Source of the DNA: Tretioscincus oriximinensis
Lineage: Eukaryota; Chordata; Lepidosauria; Squamata; Gymnophthalmidae
Assembly (NCBI GenBank): GCA_022410635.1
Contig: JAJVDF010000016.1
Coordinates: 2,246,144-2,310,143 of the forward strand
Length of the DNA: 64,000 nt
Direction of reading: 5' to 3'
Part shown: piece by piece, positions 1 through 11,676 of the stretch
How the letters are laid out: the number at the start of each line of letters is the position of its first letter
How positions within the stretch are numbered: the stretch's first letter is position 1
Program-made: the position numbers and the translations under genes
Notes under the pieces: generated by a model
Database searches by the model: none
What the model saw: only the letters and a program-made list of their open reading frames with translations
What the model was told of the DNA's origin: nothing

Positions 1-1400
1 ACTGTCATTCAAATTTTACAAATGCCTACTGTTGAATCACACAAACTGCACGGTGAGTTATTCCACAACAGTGGACGTCTTTAGGAAGTGGGTCCTGTTT
101 GTGCATGACTTTGTGGAGTGGATGGAAGGTGATGTTGCACCCAATTTGCTTGAAATAATGCATGGGGATGCCCCCTAGCTGTTAAACTGTGTCATATTAG
201 CACAAAAAGAAGGAAGCTTAGTGTGCAGGTGTTTGTCTTCTGTTTGTGATGCCTAGAAACAGTTGATGGTCCACTATGTGAGATTAGGTGGGTTGTGATT
301 TGATCCAGCAATGCTCTTCTTATAACATAAGTTATTTTTTGTTTTGTCATCATGTCTGTTTCTATTTATTACTTTATCCATCCTTTTAAAAATGATTTTT
401 CTTATTTTTTTAATGGTGAATACATTCATATTTTTCAGTTCCTCTCCAATATACTGCTTTTAAATACTCTTTTATTTAAAAATCCTTCTTTTGCAAATGT
501 ATTTCAGCTTGAAAAGAATACCACAATATTTAAAATGATTTTAGTGCTCTATACAAAATTCCACATTTTTCTGCTGGAATGTGGATTTGACCAGTTGCCT
601 TATTTTGTGATTCAAAAAGAAGAAGAAATGGTATGCAATGCATACTCTCCAAATGTTTTGAATTACTATGTCCATTAGCCCCACTGGAATGATAGGCACT
701 GCAATCCAATACATCTGGAGGCCATTAAATTGAAAAACGTGATATTGATACATCATAATGCATTAGAAGTCTAATCCAGAGAATCCCCAACGTAGGAGCT
801 TTGCACAGATATTGACTACTAAGACTTTCCTTGGTATGAATGTTAATATCTGGAGTCATTGAAATAGAAGTGGTAAAACTTTGGACTTTTCTTCTGCTAG
901 TCATGTTCAGAGCAATTCCTTCTCTATCTTTGGCTAACACACAATCTTTAAACATGGTGCCACCGAATTTTTCTGCTATTTGGCAACTGGTGCAATCCAT
1001 ATTTTTTCCCCTAATTTATGCATTTACTAGAGGCCCATAAAACTGGGCTCCCCTACAAGTGCTATATCTACTCCATCTAATAACCAAGGTGACACTATAA
1101 AGATTTTTATTACTTTCCCCACCTTTTACCTCTTTATCTTATTTTTCCTAAGATTGAAAAAAACCTTCATTGCTATTACCAAAAGAACATGAGCATGTTT
1201 TTACCACTGAGATGAACTATGGTACCATACAATGAGAACCCCAGGTAGGAAGACACCTTTTAATCATAGTGGGAAAGTGTCAAGTTTCCAGAACTCCGTA
1301 AGTAGATTGGATAGCAATGGAATGGGCAGTCCTAAGCCACAAGGACAATGCAGCACTAAAAAAGGAGTTCAATTATTTTATACATCAGAGGAAAATAGAT
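1..1400. other. unassigned AT-rich sequence
   Basis: I see no recognisable gene, repeat family or RNA here. Short open frames (for example 352-678) are T-rich low-complexity translations with no domain or codon signal. Confidence 0.5.
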
Positions 1401-1404
1401 TGTG

Positions 1405-1600
1405 AGAAGGATGAAGAATCAGCAGAATAGGTTGCCAGAGAAGTTGGTAATCTTCCTTTCACTTAAAGTCTTCAAACAGAGACTTGTTTCTGCCTGGGGT
1501 GGTTTAATGACTCCTGCATTGAGCAGGAAGGTTTACCTGATGACCCTGGAGGTCCCTCTCACCGCCATTATTCTAAGCATGAATCAATCTGGCCTTGGAC
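1405..1600 (+). mobile_element. CR1/L3-type LINE 3' end, old
   Basis: The stretch resembles the 3' end of CR1/L3 LINEs in sense orientation: a GGTTGCCAGAG-like start, CTTCAAACAGAGACTTG, CTGCATTGAGCAGG and then GACCCTGGAGGTCCCTCTC. The order of these blocks matches the family. It is diverged, and no target duplication is visible. The 68-residue open frame through it is a translation of the untranslated tail, not a gene. Confidence 0.6.
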
Positions 1601-1610
1601 ACTGTTAAAA

Positions 1611-2386
1611 ATGCAGCACAATTATTTAAATATTTTAGAAATAAGTGAACTAAGATTGTAACTCAGGCAATGTCTGCACACCTAAAAAATGCAGCTCAAA
1701 AGTAGCTTGGGAGTCTTTAATATGTATTTGTGGTACTGGTATGCAAATGCTACAGTGTTCAATTGCAGGATCACTGGGATATTCAAATCCTTAGAATAAA
1801 ATTTGTTGCCAGTAATGGGCCGAAGTATTACGGGACACAATTGTATACTGCACAGGTAAAGACTTTGATAAACTACTCCATTATTTTACCAAGAAAACCA
1901 TGTGGATAGATAAACCAGATTGAATGAGATAATGTCAGAAAAATGCATTTTTAGAGCAGAAGATACGTATAATACTGTTGAGAAAGAACTGAAAATTATT
2001 CCAAGTACCACCAGTGTTTATGACATAGCTAACTAGACCCAATGCCTTAATGATAATCAACTGCAGTTGTTAGGAGCAAATAAATGGAAATAAAAATATA
2101 AAATTATATTTTAACATGGAATATAAGTGTGAATCAAGGGAAGTTAGAAATCGCAAATTACAATATTCAAGAAATGAAAGGTTATGGACAAACAATGCTG
2201 CCTTGCCTTGATAAAAATAAAGAAACAAAAAATGTCAGAATTGTGGTTTTAGATTGATTTCTGTCCCAACAAAGGAGGCAACAGAAGATGAAACTGATAA
2301 GTCCTATGATTAGGTTTAGTGTGAAATACATAGGATCCATAGGCAGGTTGCACTGTTGGGGACACTAGATACGAATACCAAGGTGG
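1611..2386. other. unassigned AT-rich sequence
   Basis: No recognised repeat or coding signal. Confidence 0.45.
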
Positions 2387-2388
2387 TA

Positions 2389-2808
2389 GACTGACCAGAG
2401 GCCCAAACTGAGGCAATTAATATTCATGCTAATTTACATACTCATNCAAATCACCCACTAATATGAGAAATCCACAAACCCTGTGAGAAATTTGCAAAGT
2501 GACACAGAATGCTGGACTCGATGGGCTGTGGCCTGATCCAGTATGGCTCTTCTTATGTTCTTATGTTCTTAAGTGTGTGAGAAATTTGTAAAGTGTGCAA
2601 GAAATCTGCAAAGTGTGTGAGGAACTTGCTTTTTTTATTATTTCTTACTGACGGGATGGTGGCAGAGCCCCCTAATGGTGGTGCAGTAAAAAAATTTTTA
2701 AAAAATTCCCTTAGCAAAAAGCAGGGAAATCGCCCTTCCCGGGGGGGGGGGGTGATAGACACCCCAAAACCGAGGTTTAATCCCCCAAAAGGTGTCATTT
2801 TGTTAACC
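2389..2808 (+). repeat. Repeat A copy 1 (TA-flanked, short inverted ends), interrupted by CR1
   Basis: This is one of three copies of a repeat I cannot assign to a named family (others at 50725-51127 and 53969-54146). It begins GACTGACCAGAGGCCCAAAC after a TA and ends at ..AACC before a TA. Shared internal blocks are AATTAATATTCATGCTAATTT, several degenerate repeats of GAGAAATTTGCAAAGTG, a T-rich run, then TTACTGA-GGG, GCAGAGC-CCTAATGGTGGTGCAGT and TAGCAAAAAGC-GGGAAAT. A G run lies at 2741-2752. The inverted ends and TA flanks suggest a non-autonomous DNA transposon, but they are short. Without the 69-bp CR1 insert and one 5-bp duplicate it is about 346 bp. Confidence 0.6.
2502..2570 (+). mobile_element. 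CR1 3' tail nested in repeat A
   Basis: The sequence GAATGCTGGACTCGATGGGC, GATCCAGTATGGCTCTTCTT and the terminal (ATGTTCTT) repeats are the CR1 3' end in sense orientation. AAGTG occurs on both sides (2497-2501 and 2571-2575), which could be a 5-bp target duplication. Repeat A continues on both sides, so this is a severely 5'-truncated insertion into it. Confidence 0.8.
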
Positions 2809-2810
2809 TA

Positions 2811-3963
2811 AATATGGGAAATTAATGGAAAGGGAAGTCAGACTAAGCCACTGTCGGCAGAGCCCTAGTAAAGTGTTTTAGAGATCTGCATCTAGCGTCT
2901 TATACACTGGTTATAACAGACCTCTAAAATGTGTGTCAACAAGGGCAAAATGGCCTTGACTCATTTATTTCAATGAGTTCGATGACTTTGATATAATACA
3001 TTAAGTAACACTGTTCAGTTCCAAAGATTTCTTTGGCTCCTACTATACCCTGCCCAGAATTCCTTCCTACTGCTATAATTAATAGGTCAGCACAATCAAC
3101 TAGAAACTGTTGTGTTCCATTGTTACCTATTTTATTCCACAAACTTTTTTTAGAATTATTTAAAAATGAAATTATGGGAAGAGTCTTATTTTGAAGTCCA
3201 CATAGCTGACAGAAGCCTAAAAGCAATGCTGACAGCAGGAGTATTCTGCTGCTGAGGTCCTTCCGGGCATTCTGGTGCATAGTTGTAAACTAACAAGCTG
3301 AACATAAATGCTCAAGTGCATTTCTGTGCCATTCTTGCAAATAGAATAACAAGGAAAATGAGAGAATTGAAGAACTGGTTCCCTCCACAAGAGGGGAAAT
3401 TGAGGTATTGTACTGTCACTCTTCCCGGAAAAATCACCCCTGAATTCTGTAAATCCATGATGTGGGCATATTTTTAGAAAACACATTGGAAGAAACAACC
3501 TGCATTGCATCCAGACAGGGTCATTAATCCACTACAGTTTAAACTTGTGTTCCATTTGCTATAACAGGGATTATATAAACTGACAATGTTTTAATTTTTN
3601 GAATTAATGTACTGGGTGAAACAGCTGTCAAAGTCCTATAAATCTATAAATAGTTATTGCACAACAGCTGTGATGTGTGAGAAATTGTGAGAGTGTTTCG
3701 GTATGAATTACCAGTATTTTTATGATTTTTTTTTACTTCTAACATTATATAAAGGTACATTAATGGTAAATAAACTATGAAATCATCTTTGTTCTCAGTG
3801 TCATTCAGTGTTTGTGTACAAAGTCATTGCCTCATAATTCCTTCTGATATTGACAGCAAATTAACCAAAAGACTTGGTAGGACTCAGGGTCATATTTAGG
3901 CAAAATATAAATACTGGTAGTACTAAGAAGATATTAATATTTTTATTGCTCTTATAAAACCCA
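2811..3963. other. unassigned sequence
   Basis: No recognised repeat. The two overlapping antisense frames at 2936-3510 have no domain, no splice context that I can support and no repeat support; I do not call a gene. Confidence 0.45.
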
Positions 3964-3969
3964 AAGTAG

Positions 3970-4286
3970 AAGAAGAACTTGAAGAAGAACTTGGTTCTTA
4001 TACCCCGCTTTTCTCACCTTTCAAAGGGACTCAAAGCGGCTTACAAGGATATATTTTGCCCGAAGGCTCACATTCTATCTTCCCCACCAGGCTATGGTGG
4101 TTCCCATGTATCTACTTGCAGTCAGTTGCAATTTCTTGCAATTCATGCTTTTGAATAGCTGGGTTGGCTAGAGCTACAGGCTAGTGGAAGGTGCTCAGCC
4201 CCTCCCCACTTCCAACACAGGGCTTCGAAACCAGATCTCCCAGGCGAGAGACGAATTCCTAAGCAACTGAGCTATCCGTGCCTGCT
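3970..4286 (-). mobile_element. SINE-A copy 1 (tRNA head, Bov-B/Sauria-like tail)
   Basis: Read on the minus strand this is a full-length tRNA-derived SINE. The head carries box A-like TAGCTCAGTTGCTTAGGAAT and a box B-like GGTTTCGAAGCCC. The middle has GCTCTAGCCAACCCAGCTAT and TTGCAAGAAATTGCAACTGA. The tail TAAGCCGCTTTGAGTCCCTT ...GGTATAAGAACCAAG ends in TTCTTC repeats, as in Sauria SINEs, which share it with Bov-B LINEs. AAGTAG at 3964-3969 and 4287-4292 is a possible target duplication. Confidence 0.85.
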
Positions 4287-4292
4287 AAGTAG

Positions 4293-5734
4293 CTTAGTGA
4301 AGAGGGGGAATAAAATAAATAAAGTAAGTAAGTAAAGTAAATTATAGCCATTGGGCAAAATACAGCCTAAATTCGTCACTGCTTTGAAAATCTTGCATGG
4401 CAAACTTTGAATATATTATAAAAATAATAACAAGAAGTAGTAAATTCAGTAAAGTGATAAACCGAATTATTAGTATATCCTGGAATAACCAAGTGTCATA
4501 CCAATGAGGCTATTTGAGAAAAAGCACTCTGCAAAGAGCAGGAAATCAAAAGCCATATTATGCTCTCACATTTTGTTGTGATTTTGATGCTACCCAATTG
4601 ATTTAATGCAAGATAAAATCTTATCCTGTAGATGGCCCATGAACTGCTATTCCAGGTTATGAATTCTGAACATATTCCATAATTCTTCCCATATCAAAGG
4701 TCTCTTTTGGAAAACAAAATGCTCCATTGCTGACAAGCTTGGGTCTGCCTATATTTCTTCATATTTCATATTTCAGAATATGTGTCTAGTGTATCTATTC
4801 TGCCTGAAAGTGAAGAACTTAGATGATTGAAATAGAATAAATTTTACTCCCTGCTAAATTGACCCAGGAGCAAGTATTGAAAATTTAATTCACTAATCTT
4901 CACTGCTTTTCTTGAAACTATCTAACACAAACATTTGAAAGCCAAAGAGCTTCTAGCATTGACGTCTGAAGACAAACATAAAAATGAACATCAGAGAATT
5001 ATGTATAATCCTAAAGCAAAACAAAAATAAAACAGCAGTCTAAACTCATTGAAATTTCTTGTGAAGCTAAATAAACAGCATGTTATTATCTAAAAACAAT
5101 AACTACTTTAATGTCCTCTGCTATCAAACCGAGTTCAGCTTTAACCTCTAGGCACATCTAATCCAACTGAGAAAACAGAAGATTACAAAAAACAAATCTT
5201 CAAGTTTCCTAATAAAAAGAAAAGTGTGAAGTAGAATAGACTTCTGAATTAGACTCCAGAGCAAAAAGATAAAGAGTTATGTCTAAAACTGGATCCCTTT
5301 TGCAAATCCAGACATTAATTTATTTGGTAAAATTCCATCAAGCCCCAATTTATCTACCTTCTTTTGAAGATGTTTTCATTTTAATGGTACCCCAGGGGTG
5401 CAGGTGGATATAAAATGTGATGTGTGTATCCTTTGTGCTCTGTTCTACCAGCACATTTCACCTTATACCTTCCAGCTAGGCTTACAGTATCTGGGTGCAT
5501 CACTTTCACAGTTAGGATATTGAAAAAAGAACATTTCAGCCAACTCCAAAATCTGTTGCAGAAGTGAATCTCAAGATCAACAAATAAATCATTTTTCGTT
5601 TTCTTCTGTGGTTTTGACCATGTGTGGAATTCTTTCCCTCCTCACCCCTACCAAACAATAAGAAGAGCAACATAATTATTCCAAAACAAAGGAGAACCAA
5701 AAAGTCCAATCGTCAGGGTAAGGTGGCTAAGGGA
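4293..5734. other. unassigned AT-rich sequence
   Basis: Nothing recognised apart from short AAGT repeats near 4320-4340. Confidence 0.45.
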
Positions 5735-5905
5735 ATACTCCTCCTCTTCCTTCTCCTCCTCTTTATTCTTCTTCTTCTTTCATTCTTCTTGTTGTTGGTG
5801 GGGGTGGGGCTCGTAGTACTAGTAGTACTAGTACTACTACTACTACTACTAGTAGTAGTAGTAGTAGTAGTAGTACTAGTAGTAGTAGTAGTAGTAGTAG
5901 TAGTA
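5735..5905. repeat. CT-rich tract followed by (AGT)n/(ACT)n array
   Basis: A pyrimidine tract of TCC/TTC units (about 5738-5790) leads into a trinucleotide array (5811-5905). The array changes from AGT to ACT units and back, so its blocks are reverse complements of one another. The long open frames on both strands here encode runs of Leu/Val or Thr/Ser/Arg and are microsatellite artefacts. Confidence 0.9.
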
Positions 5906-6061
5906 TTCAAGAGAGAGAGAGCAATAGAAAGGATGACACTAATGACCATTTGTAGGAAATCAAGAATACATAAAGTTTCACTTTTGTTTTCTGCTTGAAA
6001 ATATCCAGAAGTAAGAACATGTAATTTGGGATACAGATCTAGATGAACTGAACCTGACCCA

Positions 6062-6281
6062 CCAGAAAGTCCAGTAAGGGGGGCTTGTAGCATTTAGAGA
6101 CTAACAAGAAAAAGGTAAGTGGCAGGAGTTTTTTGTAGACATTTTTGCTTCTTCAGTTGCTAGCCATCTTAGTCCTAGTTCAGAAAGATGCTAAGTCCCC
6201 TAGATGCTAAGTGAACTAGCATCTAGGGGGACCCAGCATCTTTCTTAACTAAGACCAACACCGCTATTTCTCAGAGTTTGT
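6062..6281 (-). mobile_element. Penelope-end fragments with a fold-back core
   Basis: 6062-6160 holds AGAAAGTCCAGTAAGG, TTTAGAGACTAACAAGAAAA, TAGACA and CTTCTTCAG, the antisense of the terminal repeat of the Penelope-like copy at 43250-44508. 6258-6281 (ACACCGCTATTTCTCAGAG) matches its outer motif. Between them 6168-6208 and 6218-6253 form an imperfect inverted repeat with a 9-base loop. Confidence 0.65.
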
Positions 6282-6289
6282 CTCATGTT

Positions 6290-8390
6290 TTTATGTTAAT
6301 ATTCTTAATCTCTGGAACTCAATTATCAAAACAGGTACTTAATTATATGAGAAATGACGCTTCTTTACACAAACCATGACAATGTGAACTTGTGCCAGAA
6401 GACTGCAGTAATAGTGCATGAATTGCTGATGGTATGTAATGGCTATATAATAGCCATATCTTCACTGTATGATGGAGGCAACTGTCCCCCATTGCTGGGG
6501 CAGCACATTTAAAATGATTCCTATATTTGATGGAGCTGGAGATACCCTCTATTGCCCTGGGGGCAGCTCTCTATTCTGGACACATCCTAACCTCTTTATT
6601 CATTTCAGAGCATTTCCATTCCACATAACCAACTTAACAAGAAGACCAGAAAACCAACCCCTCCGGACGGAAAGGATGACCCAACTAGTGATGATGATAT
6701 AATGACCTTTATAGTGATCAGGTCATATCTAAGTTGTTTCATCCTTCAGCCAATGTCTTTATAAAACATATAAAATATGAACAGCTACTTTATCCTTCCT
6801 TGATGTAAAGTTTGTTATGCTTGCTAGGCCGTTCACTAGAAGCTACTGTTTATCGGTTTTCTTTCACCCCTTCTCAAGGTTGTTAACTCTTGGGTTTCTT
6901 TTAAAACAAACCTTTCCCATACAAGTACCTGGAGCGTTTCTCTTCTTCTGACACACATTCCCTATTGAGCAGATTACCAAACCAATAGGATGTTGCTGAA
7001 TTGAATTGTTTTTATCCTGTATTCTGGTGCTGTATTATTGATCCTTCCATCTGTCAGAATTTCTGTTGCACTACAGCATCTTTGAATTTAGGTAGATTGC
7101 AGTGAAATCCATTTATCTAACTGAGTATTCATGGAATGCACATCAGTATGTTTTTGTTCTGTTTTCTTTCAGAATGAGCATCAGCTACTGATATTGCACT
7201 CAGCTTTTAGGACTGAATATGGAAGAATGCATTTGGGTATTAGCCTGAATTTGCAGAGTAAAAAAAGAAGTGGTAGCATCCACAAACTAGTACTGCAATA
7301 AACATTAAATACAAGAAAATGCACACCTAAAATATGAAGTAGATGTGCATATGCTATTACTCTTTGTTCCACATGCTACCATCTCTATGCTTTCCCTTTT
7401 TATTTTAATAGCTGGTCTTCAAAACTATCAGCATGAAGTGTAATTTGGAGATATCTAAGAAGTCATCGGACCACCCTGCTGCTGAAGTGTCATAACTCTA
7501 GAAGCATTCAGATGTGGTTTTTTCATATTATAATAGTATGATTATGATTGCCTCATGTGATTGTAGAGATTCAGCTGTGGCAGAAGTAGAAATGTTTTAT
7601 TACCTTTTTCCTGTTAGTATTTTTATGCAGTTTCTGTAGTGTGATGTCCTGTTCTGGCACCATGATGGCTCCACATTTTCCTGTGATCGCCAATCCTGCC
7701 TCTCAATTTGCCTGAGCTTCAGCGAGAACCATGGAGGTCCCTTCCAACTCAAGGACAGAACGAGAACTGAAGCTACATGGCATGAATCAACTGCATATTG
7801 CTGAATTTACAATGGAAAATGCAGTGATGATCTGTGGCAGGTGGCCTCTGGGTTCGTGGGTTTGGTGAACACTCAGAGGTTAAAATCAGTGATAAAATCT
7901 CCTTTCATAGAGGAGCTGCCAACAAATCAAAAAGCTCCAGACAGTTTCTTTAATTGACAAAAGGGGCACCGATCCCGGAACCAATAGGAGGGCTGCCTGG
8001 GAGGGGCTAGAGTCTCTTAGTCTCTGTAGAGGTGCCATTTTGTATTGGCATTCAACTTGCAGACTGAGAGAGAAACCGGTAATTGCTTGAATGTGTTTCC
8101 TCCCAGCCACTATCCTAACTTTGCCGAGACTGGAAGAACCTGCCCCCCACCCACCCCCACCCCCAAACTGCACCAGCCACCGCTGGTGATGATATATGGG
8201 AAAACCTCTAGTACCCTCCAAAACTGAGGAGAGCCACAAGGAGAGCCAGCAGTCAATAGTAGTAGAGATACAGATCAGCCAATTGTAAACAAAAAAATTA
8301 CATCAGGGTTTCATGAGAAATGTAGGCAAATTCATGGCGAAGAGTGTGTGTGTTGATTAGTAAGCTATAGGATAACAATAAGCAATACTT
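6290..8390. other. unassigned sequence
   Basis: No family recognised. 7820-8240 is more GC-rich than its flanks and has a C-rich run at 8141-8165; it might be an old LTR or promoter-like piece but shows no termini I can defend. Confidence 0.4.
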
Positions 8391-8391
8391 G

Positions 8392-8506
8392 ATTTCAGAG
8401 AAGTAGCCATGTTATTCTTAGAAGAAAGTCCAGCAAGGGTGCTTGTAACACTTGTAGACTAACAGGAGAAAGGTAAGTGAGCTTTCGTTGACACATCTAC
8501 TTCTTC
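8392..8506 (-). mobile_element. Penelope-end fragment
   Basis: TTTCAGAGAAGTAGCCATGT, AGAAAGTCCAGCAAGG, TAGACTAACAGGAGAAAGGT and GCTTTCGTTGACACATCTAC are antisense to the 3' terminal repeat of the element at 43250-44508, including the CTTCTTCAGA end. Confidence 0.75.
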
Positions 8507-8554
8507 AGAGCAATACTGTTAAATATGCAATACTGTTTTATTTGCTGTTTTTTA

Positions 8555-8765
8555 TTGCTTGTGACATTTCTATCCCTTCTTTCTTTCTTAGACTTCAGGC
8601 TGTGCTCATTTTTTTCTTTTTGCCATTTGATCCTCACAGCAGTCCTCTGAGTCAAGCTAGGCTGGTTCCAAGGCCACCCTCTAAGATTTCATAGGTAAGC
8701 AGGGAATTGAATCCATGCCTCTTAGAGAGTGGTCTAACACTTTAGCCACTAAACTATACTGGCTC
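8555..8765 (-). mobile_element. tRNA-derived SINE, Sauria-related head, diverged
   Basis: On the minus strand the end reads GCCAGTATAGTTTAGTGGCT, then AAGTGTTAGACC and a box B-like GGATTCAATTCCC, followed by CCTTGG and GAGGACTGCTGTGAGGATCA. The order fits a tRNA-headed SINE related to SINE-B, with a diverged body. Confidence 0.5.
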
Positions 8766-9204
8766 TGTTGTAATATTTAAAATTCCATCAAACTCCCAGC
8801 ACTGATTCCCTCCCTTCCAACTGTCACCACACTGGTTATAAAGCAACCAGCTTGCCTGTGGAAGAAGGAAACAGAAGGAAACTAAAAGCTTGAGAACAGG
8901 GAGCTGTCTAAAATTATATTATATAAGCTATACTGACAGACTTCTGGCTTAAGGGTGGCATACAAATTGAAAAATTAAAAAAAATCATTTTACTTCACTC
9001 AGACTACATTACCAGGTCATAAGCTGTCTCAAATCTCATGCAATTTTCAACTCATGTTTGACAATATGATGTGGAGGCTTGCAAAACAAGAGAATGAGAC
9101 CATATTCTAAGATAATAGAACCAGAACAAGTCTGAGCACACAGATCTAAAGAGACTCTTAGAACAGTAACTATAAGAATGACATGAAGCATTATACTGAT
9201 AAAT

Positions 9205-9295
9205 GTTCTACTATTTTAAATTTATTTTTAAATTTATTAATTAAGATTTAATATTAATTTAAAATATATTTAATTTTAAATTTGTTTTTAAATGC
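9205..9295. repeat. AT-rich low-complexity tract
   Basis: Almost entirely A and T, built from TTTAAATTT-like units. Confidence 0.8.
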
Positions 9296-9439
9296 TAAAC
9301 TAGCAGTATCCATCAATTCTATGAGCTAGATCTACCTTATGCAGAACAATCTGCTATTAGAGAATCAATTAGCTCATCCACGATCACCAATAATCTCTTC
9401 ATTAACCCACAGGAAATAGATAGACAGATACACAAATAG

Positions 9440-10063
9440 AGCACGATTCGTCCATCTACTGAGTGCAGTGCAGGTGTTCTCCAATCCCCTGGAGCCACCT
9501 TGGCCTTCTCTGCCCTCGCCTTTCCCCCCAGCCACAGGTGGGACTACAATTCCCAGTTTGCTCCAGTGTCTTCCCTCCTCAAACTTACACGTTGTACAGA
9601 AGCGGCTGCTGCTGCCTTTGCTGCCTCCCTCTGGACCAATGCCCAAGGAGGGTTTCATTAGTGCCCACAGTGGCAGTGGCAGCAGAGGTCATCATCTCAG
9701 AAGTCAACATCTCAAGACGAGGGCGATGTAGTACCAGAGCCTCCCTACTGCCAGCACCCTTTACGTGTGCTTGATCATCCTGGGCATGGGGGTCAAGAAG
9801 TGGATATCAAGGGTCCCCCACGACCTCCAGCATGTGGCCCTTAGGACTGCTTGGCCCCACAGGAGGCTATAGGCCGCAAGGGATGATGGGCACCTTCATT
9901 GGGCACAGTGGAAGTATTGGGTTCCTTTCCTTCCTTTGTTCCCCCTCCCCCCTGCTGCATTTCCCACCCTAGGCTTATACTCGAGTCAATAACTTTTCCC
10001 AGTTTTTTGTTGTAAAATTAGGTGTCTCAGCTTATATTTGGGTCGACTTATACTCGGGTATAT
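9440..10063. repeat. GC-rich block ending in three TTATACTCG-type units
   Basis: The block is sharply more GC-rich than its AT-rich flanks. Its right end has three related units: CTTATACTCGAGTC (9974-9987), CTTATATTTGGGTC (10031-10044) and CTTATACTCGGGTA (10047-10060), then TATACAGTAG. I know this end as a widespread vertebrate interspersed repeat but cannot name the family with certainty. The open frames at 9374-9774 lie in it and show no domain. Confidence 0.5.
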
Positions 10064-10084
10064 ACAGTAGATGAAATAAAAGCA

Positions 10085-10700
10085 TCTTATATAAATAATA
10101 AACAAGAGGGGGACCTCAAAAAGTAGTTTGGCACAAACGTAATTGTGGTTTTGTTTCGAGGGTTGAGCAAAATATCTCCATCTGTATTACAAAATTACAA
10201 CTATTTCTCAAGCATGGGGCATATTTCTTTATATAATATGCTCCAGTTAGAGCCAGGTCCCACCTATCTTTATATCTAAGCAATCTTAACCAATATTCTT
10301 TGATATTCATGTCGGTTTTCTGATCTATAATATATTCTCTTCTTTCACAAACTATGTCGAATATTTCATTAATTCAAGGACATATCTAATCCAATTATTA
10401 ACAGTAAGTTTTGTAGAATCCTTGTAATCCCTCTCACGCGTCAAATGTGCAACTAAAATTAGTTGATCAATCAAATACTTATCTTTTGTTTTTATTTTTG
10501 TTTCTGGTATACTTGACCCAAACAACCAATTTTCTTTATTTCAGGTTATAGTATTAGTCATTATATTATTTATATTCTTTTGTACATTTACCAAACTCCT
10601 CCATTTTTGACAATGCGACCAGAGACGAAAATATGTTCCTCTTTCAGAATTACAGCGCCAGCAAAGTAAGTTAAAATTTGTAATCATATATGACAGTTGG
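10085..10700 (-). pseudogene. L1 ORF2 C-terminal fragment, frameshifted
   Basis: The minus strand translates, with frame changes, into the end of an L1 ORF2 protein. Near 10610-10670 it reads LCWRCNSERGTYFRLWSHC, the cysteine-rich CWRC..H/W..C motif of L1 C-termini. It continues through FGSSIPETK and LIDQLILVAHLTRERDY to WIRYVLELM and INIKEYWLRLLRYKDRWDL-like sequence, the expected alpha-helical tail. In-frame stops and shifts make it inactive. The 5' part of the element is missing and the 3' end is near 10085. No target duplication was identified. Confidence 0.75.
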
Positions 10701-10739
10701 CTGGGGGTGCAACACCAACAGGCACGTGTTTTGGCTGCA

Positions 10740-11676
10740 TTTTGCCCATGGGCTACAATTTACTTAGTAATTTACTTATTTATTTACTTTATTTATTTAT
10801 TTTATTCCTTTTCTTCCCTCAGTTACTTCAGGTTTTATAATAATAAAAGCAATAAAAATATTTTTTGCTATATTTTGCCTAAATACAGCCCTGGATATCA
10901 ACCTCTATCATGTTTCAATCTTAGCTCTGTGAGTTTATTATTTTTGAAATCACCAGTGTCCTTTATATATTTCTGTATAATATTGGCATTTATATCCATT
11001 TTTGTTGACAGTACTTTAGTAACAACTCTTCCATACTAAACTTAAGAGGATTCAGAAAACTATATATTTGAGTTATCATTTGTCTTTTACTTAATCTTAC
11101 GTTTTGTACAATGTGTTACCAAGCATTTAGCTCTGCTTCTTTTAATCTTCTTCTATTAGGGATGAAATGAAATGAAATTTATTATTGCCTGGGCTAGAAG
11201 CCAATTGTTGTGTCTCGGATGGTTTGGATAATTTGGACTGTTTGGGGGTATGTGTGCAAAAAAACCCAATATTATAAAAAAAGAATTCAAGAGTAAGAGT
11301 GAAGCAGGCAATAAAAGGTGTATAATGTTCAAACTGGAGGATTTGGTATGTATAGAGGAAGATGGATATTTAATACAACAATTGTTAGTATCAACCCAGG
11401 CCATCTTGGCAAATGGTTAGAAAAATAGTGAATCTTAGACATTAAAAAGGCACTATTATTAATCAAGTGCAATTTGGTATGTTTAAAGAAAGAAGAAGAA
11501 AATATCTGAGAGAAGAAGAAACTTGAGAAAATGGCAGAAATTTGTGAGGAGAGACCAGAGTTAGATATTGAAAATAAAGATGAACCATATTAAGTATACC
11601 AGTTGATTGACTGACTGATTAGATGTAAAAATAAAATTAAAAGAGAAAATAAAGTTTAAAAAGAAACCTCAAAAAG
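10740..11676. other. unassigned AT-rich sequence
   Basis: Includes a TTTA-rich tract at 10757-10805. No gene or family recognised. Confidence 0.45.

Noticed and set aside
2936..3510. Overlapping antisense frames that could be an exon
   Set aside because: No recognisable protein family and no coding-type composition; frames overlap by chance.
5624..6093. Long open frames on both strands (124 and 126 codons)
   Set aside because: They are translations of a CT tract and a trinucleotide array; runs of Leu/Val and Thr/Ser, no domain.
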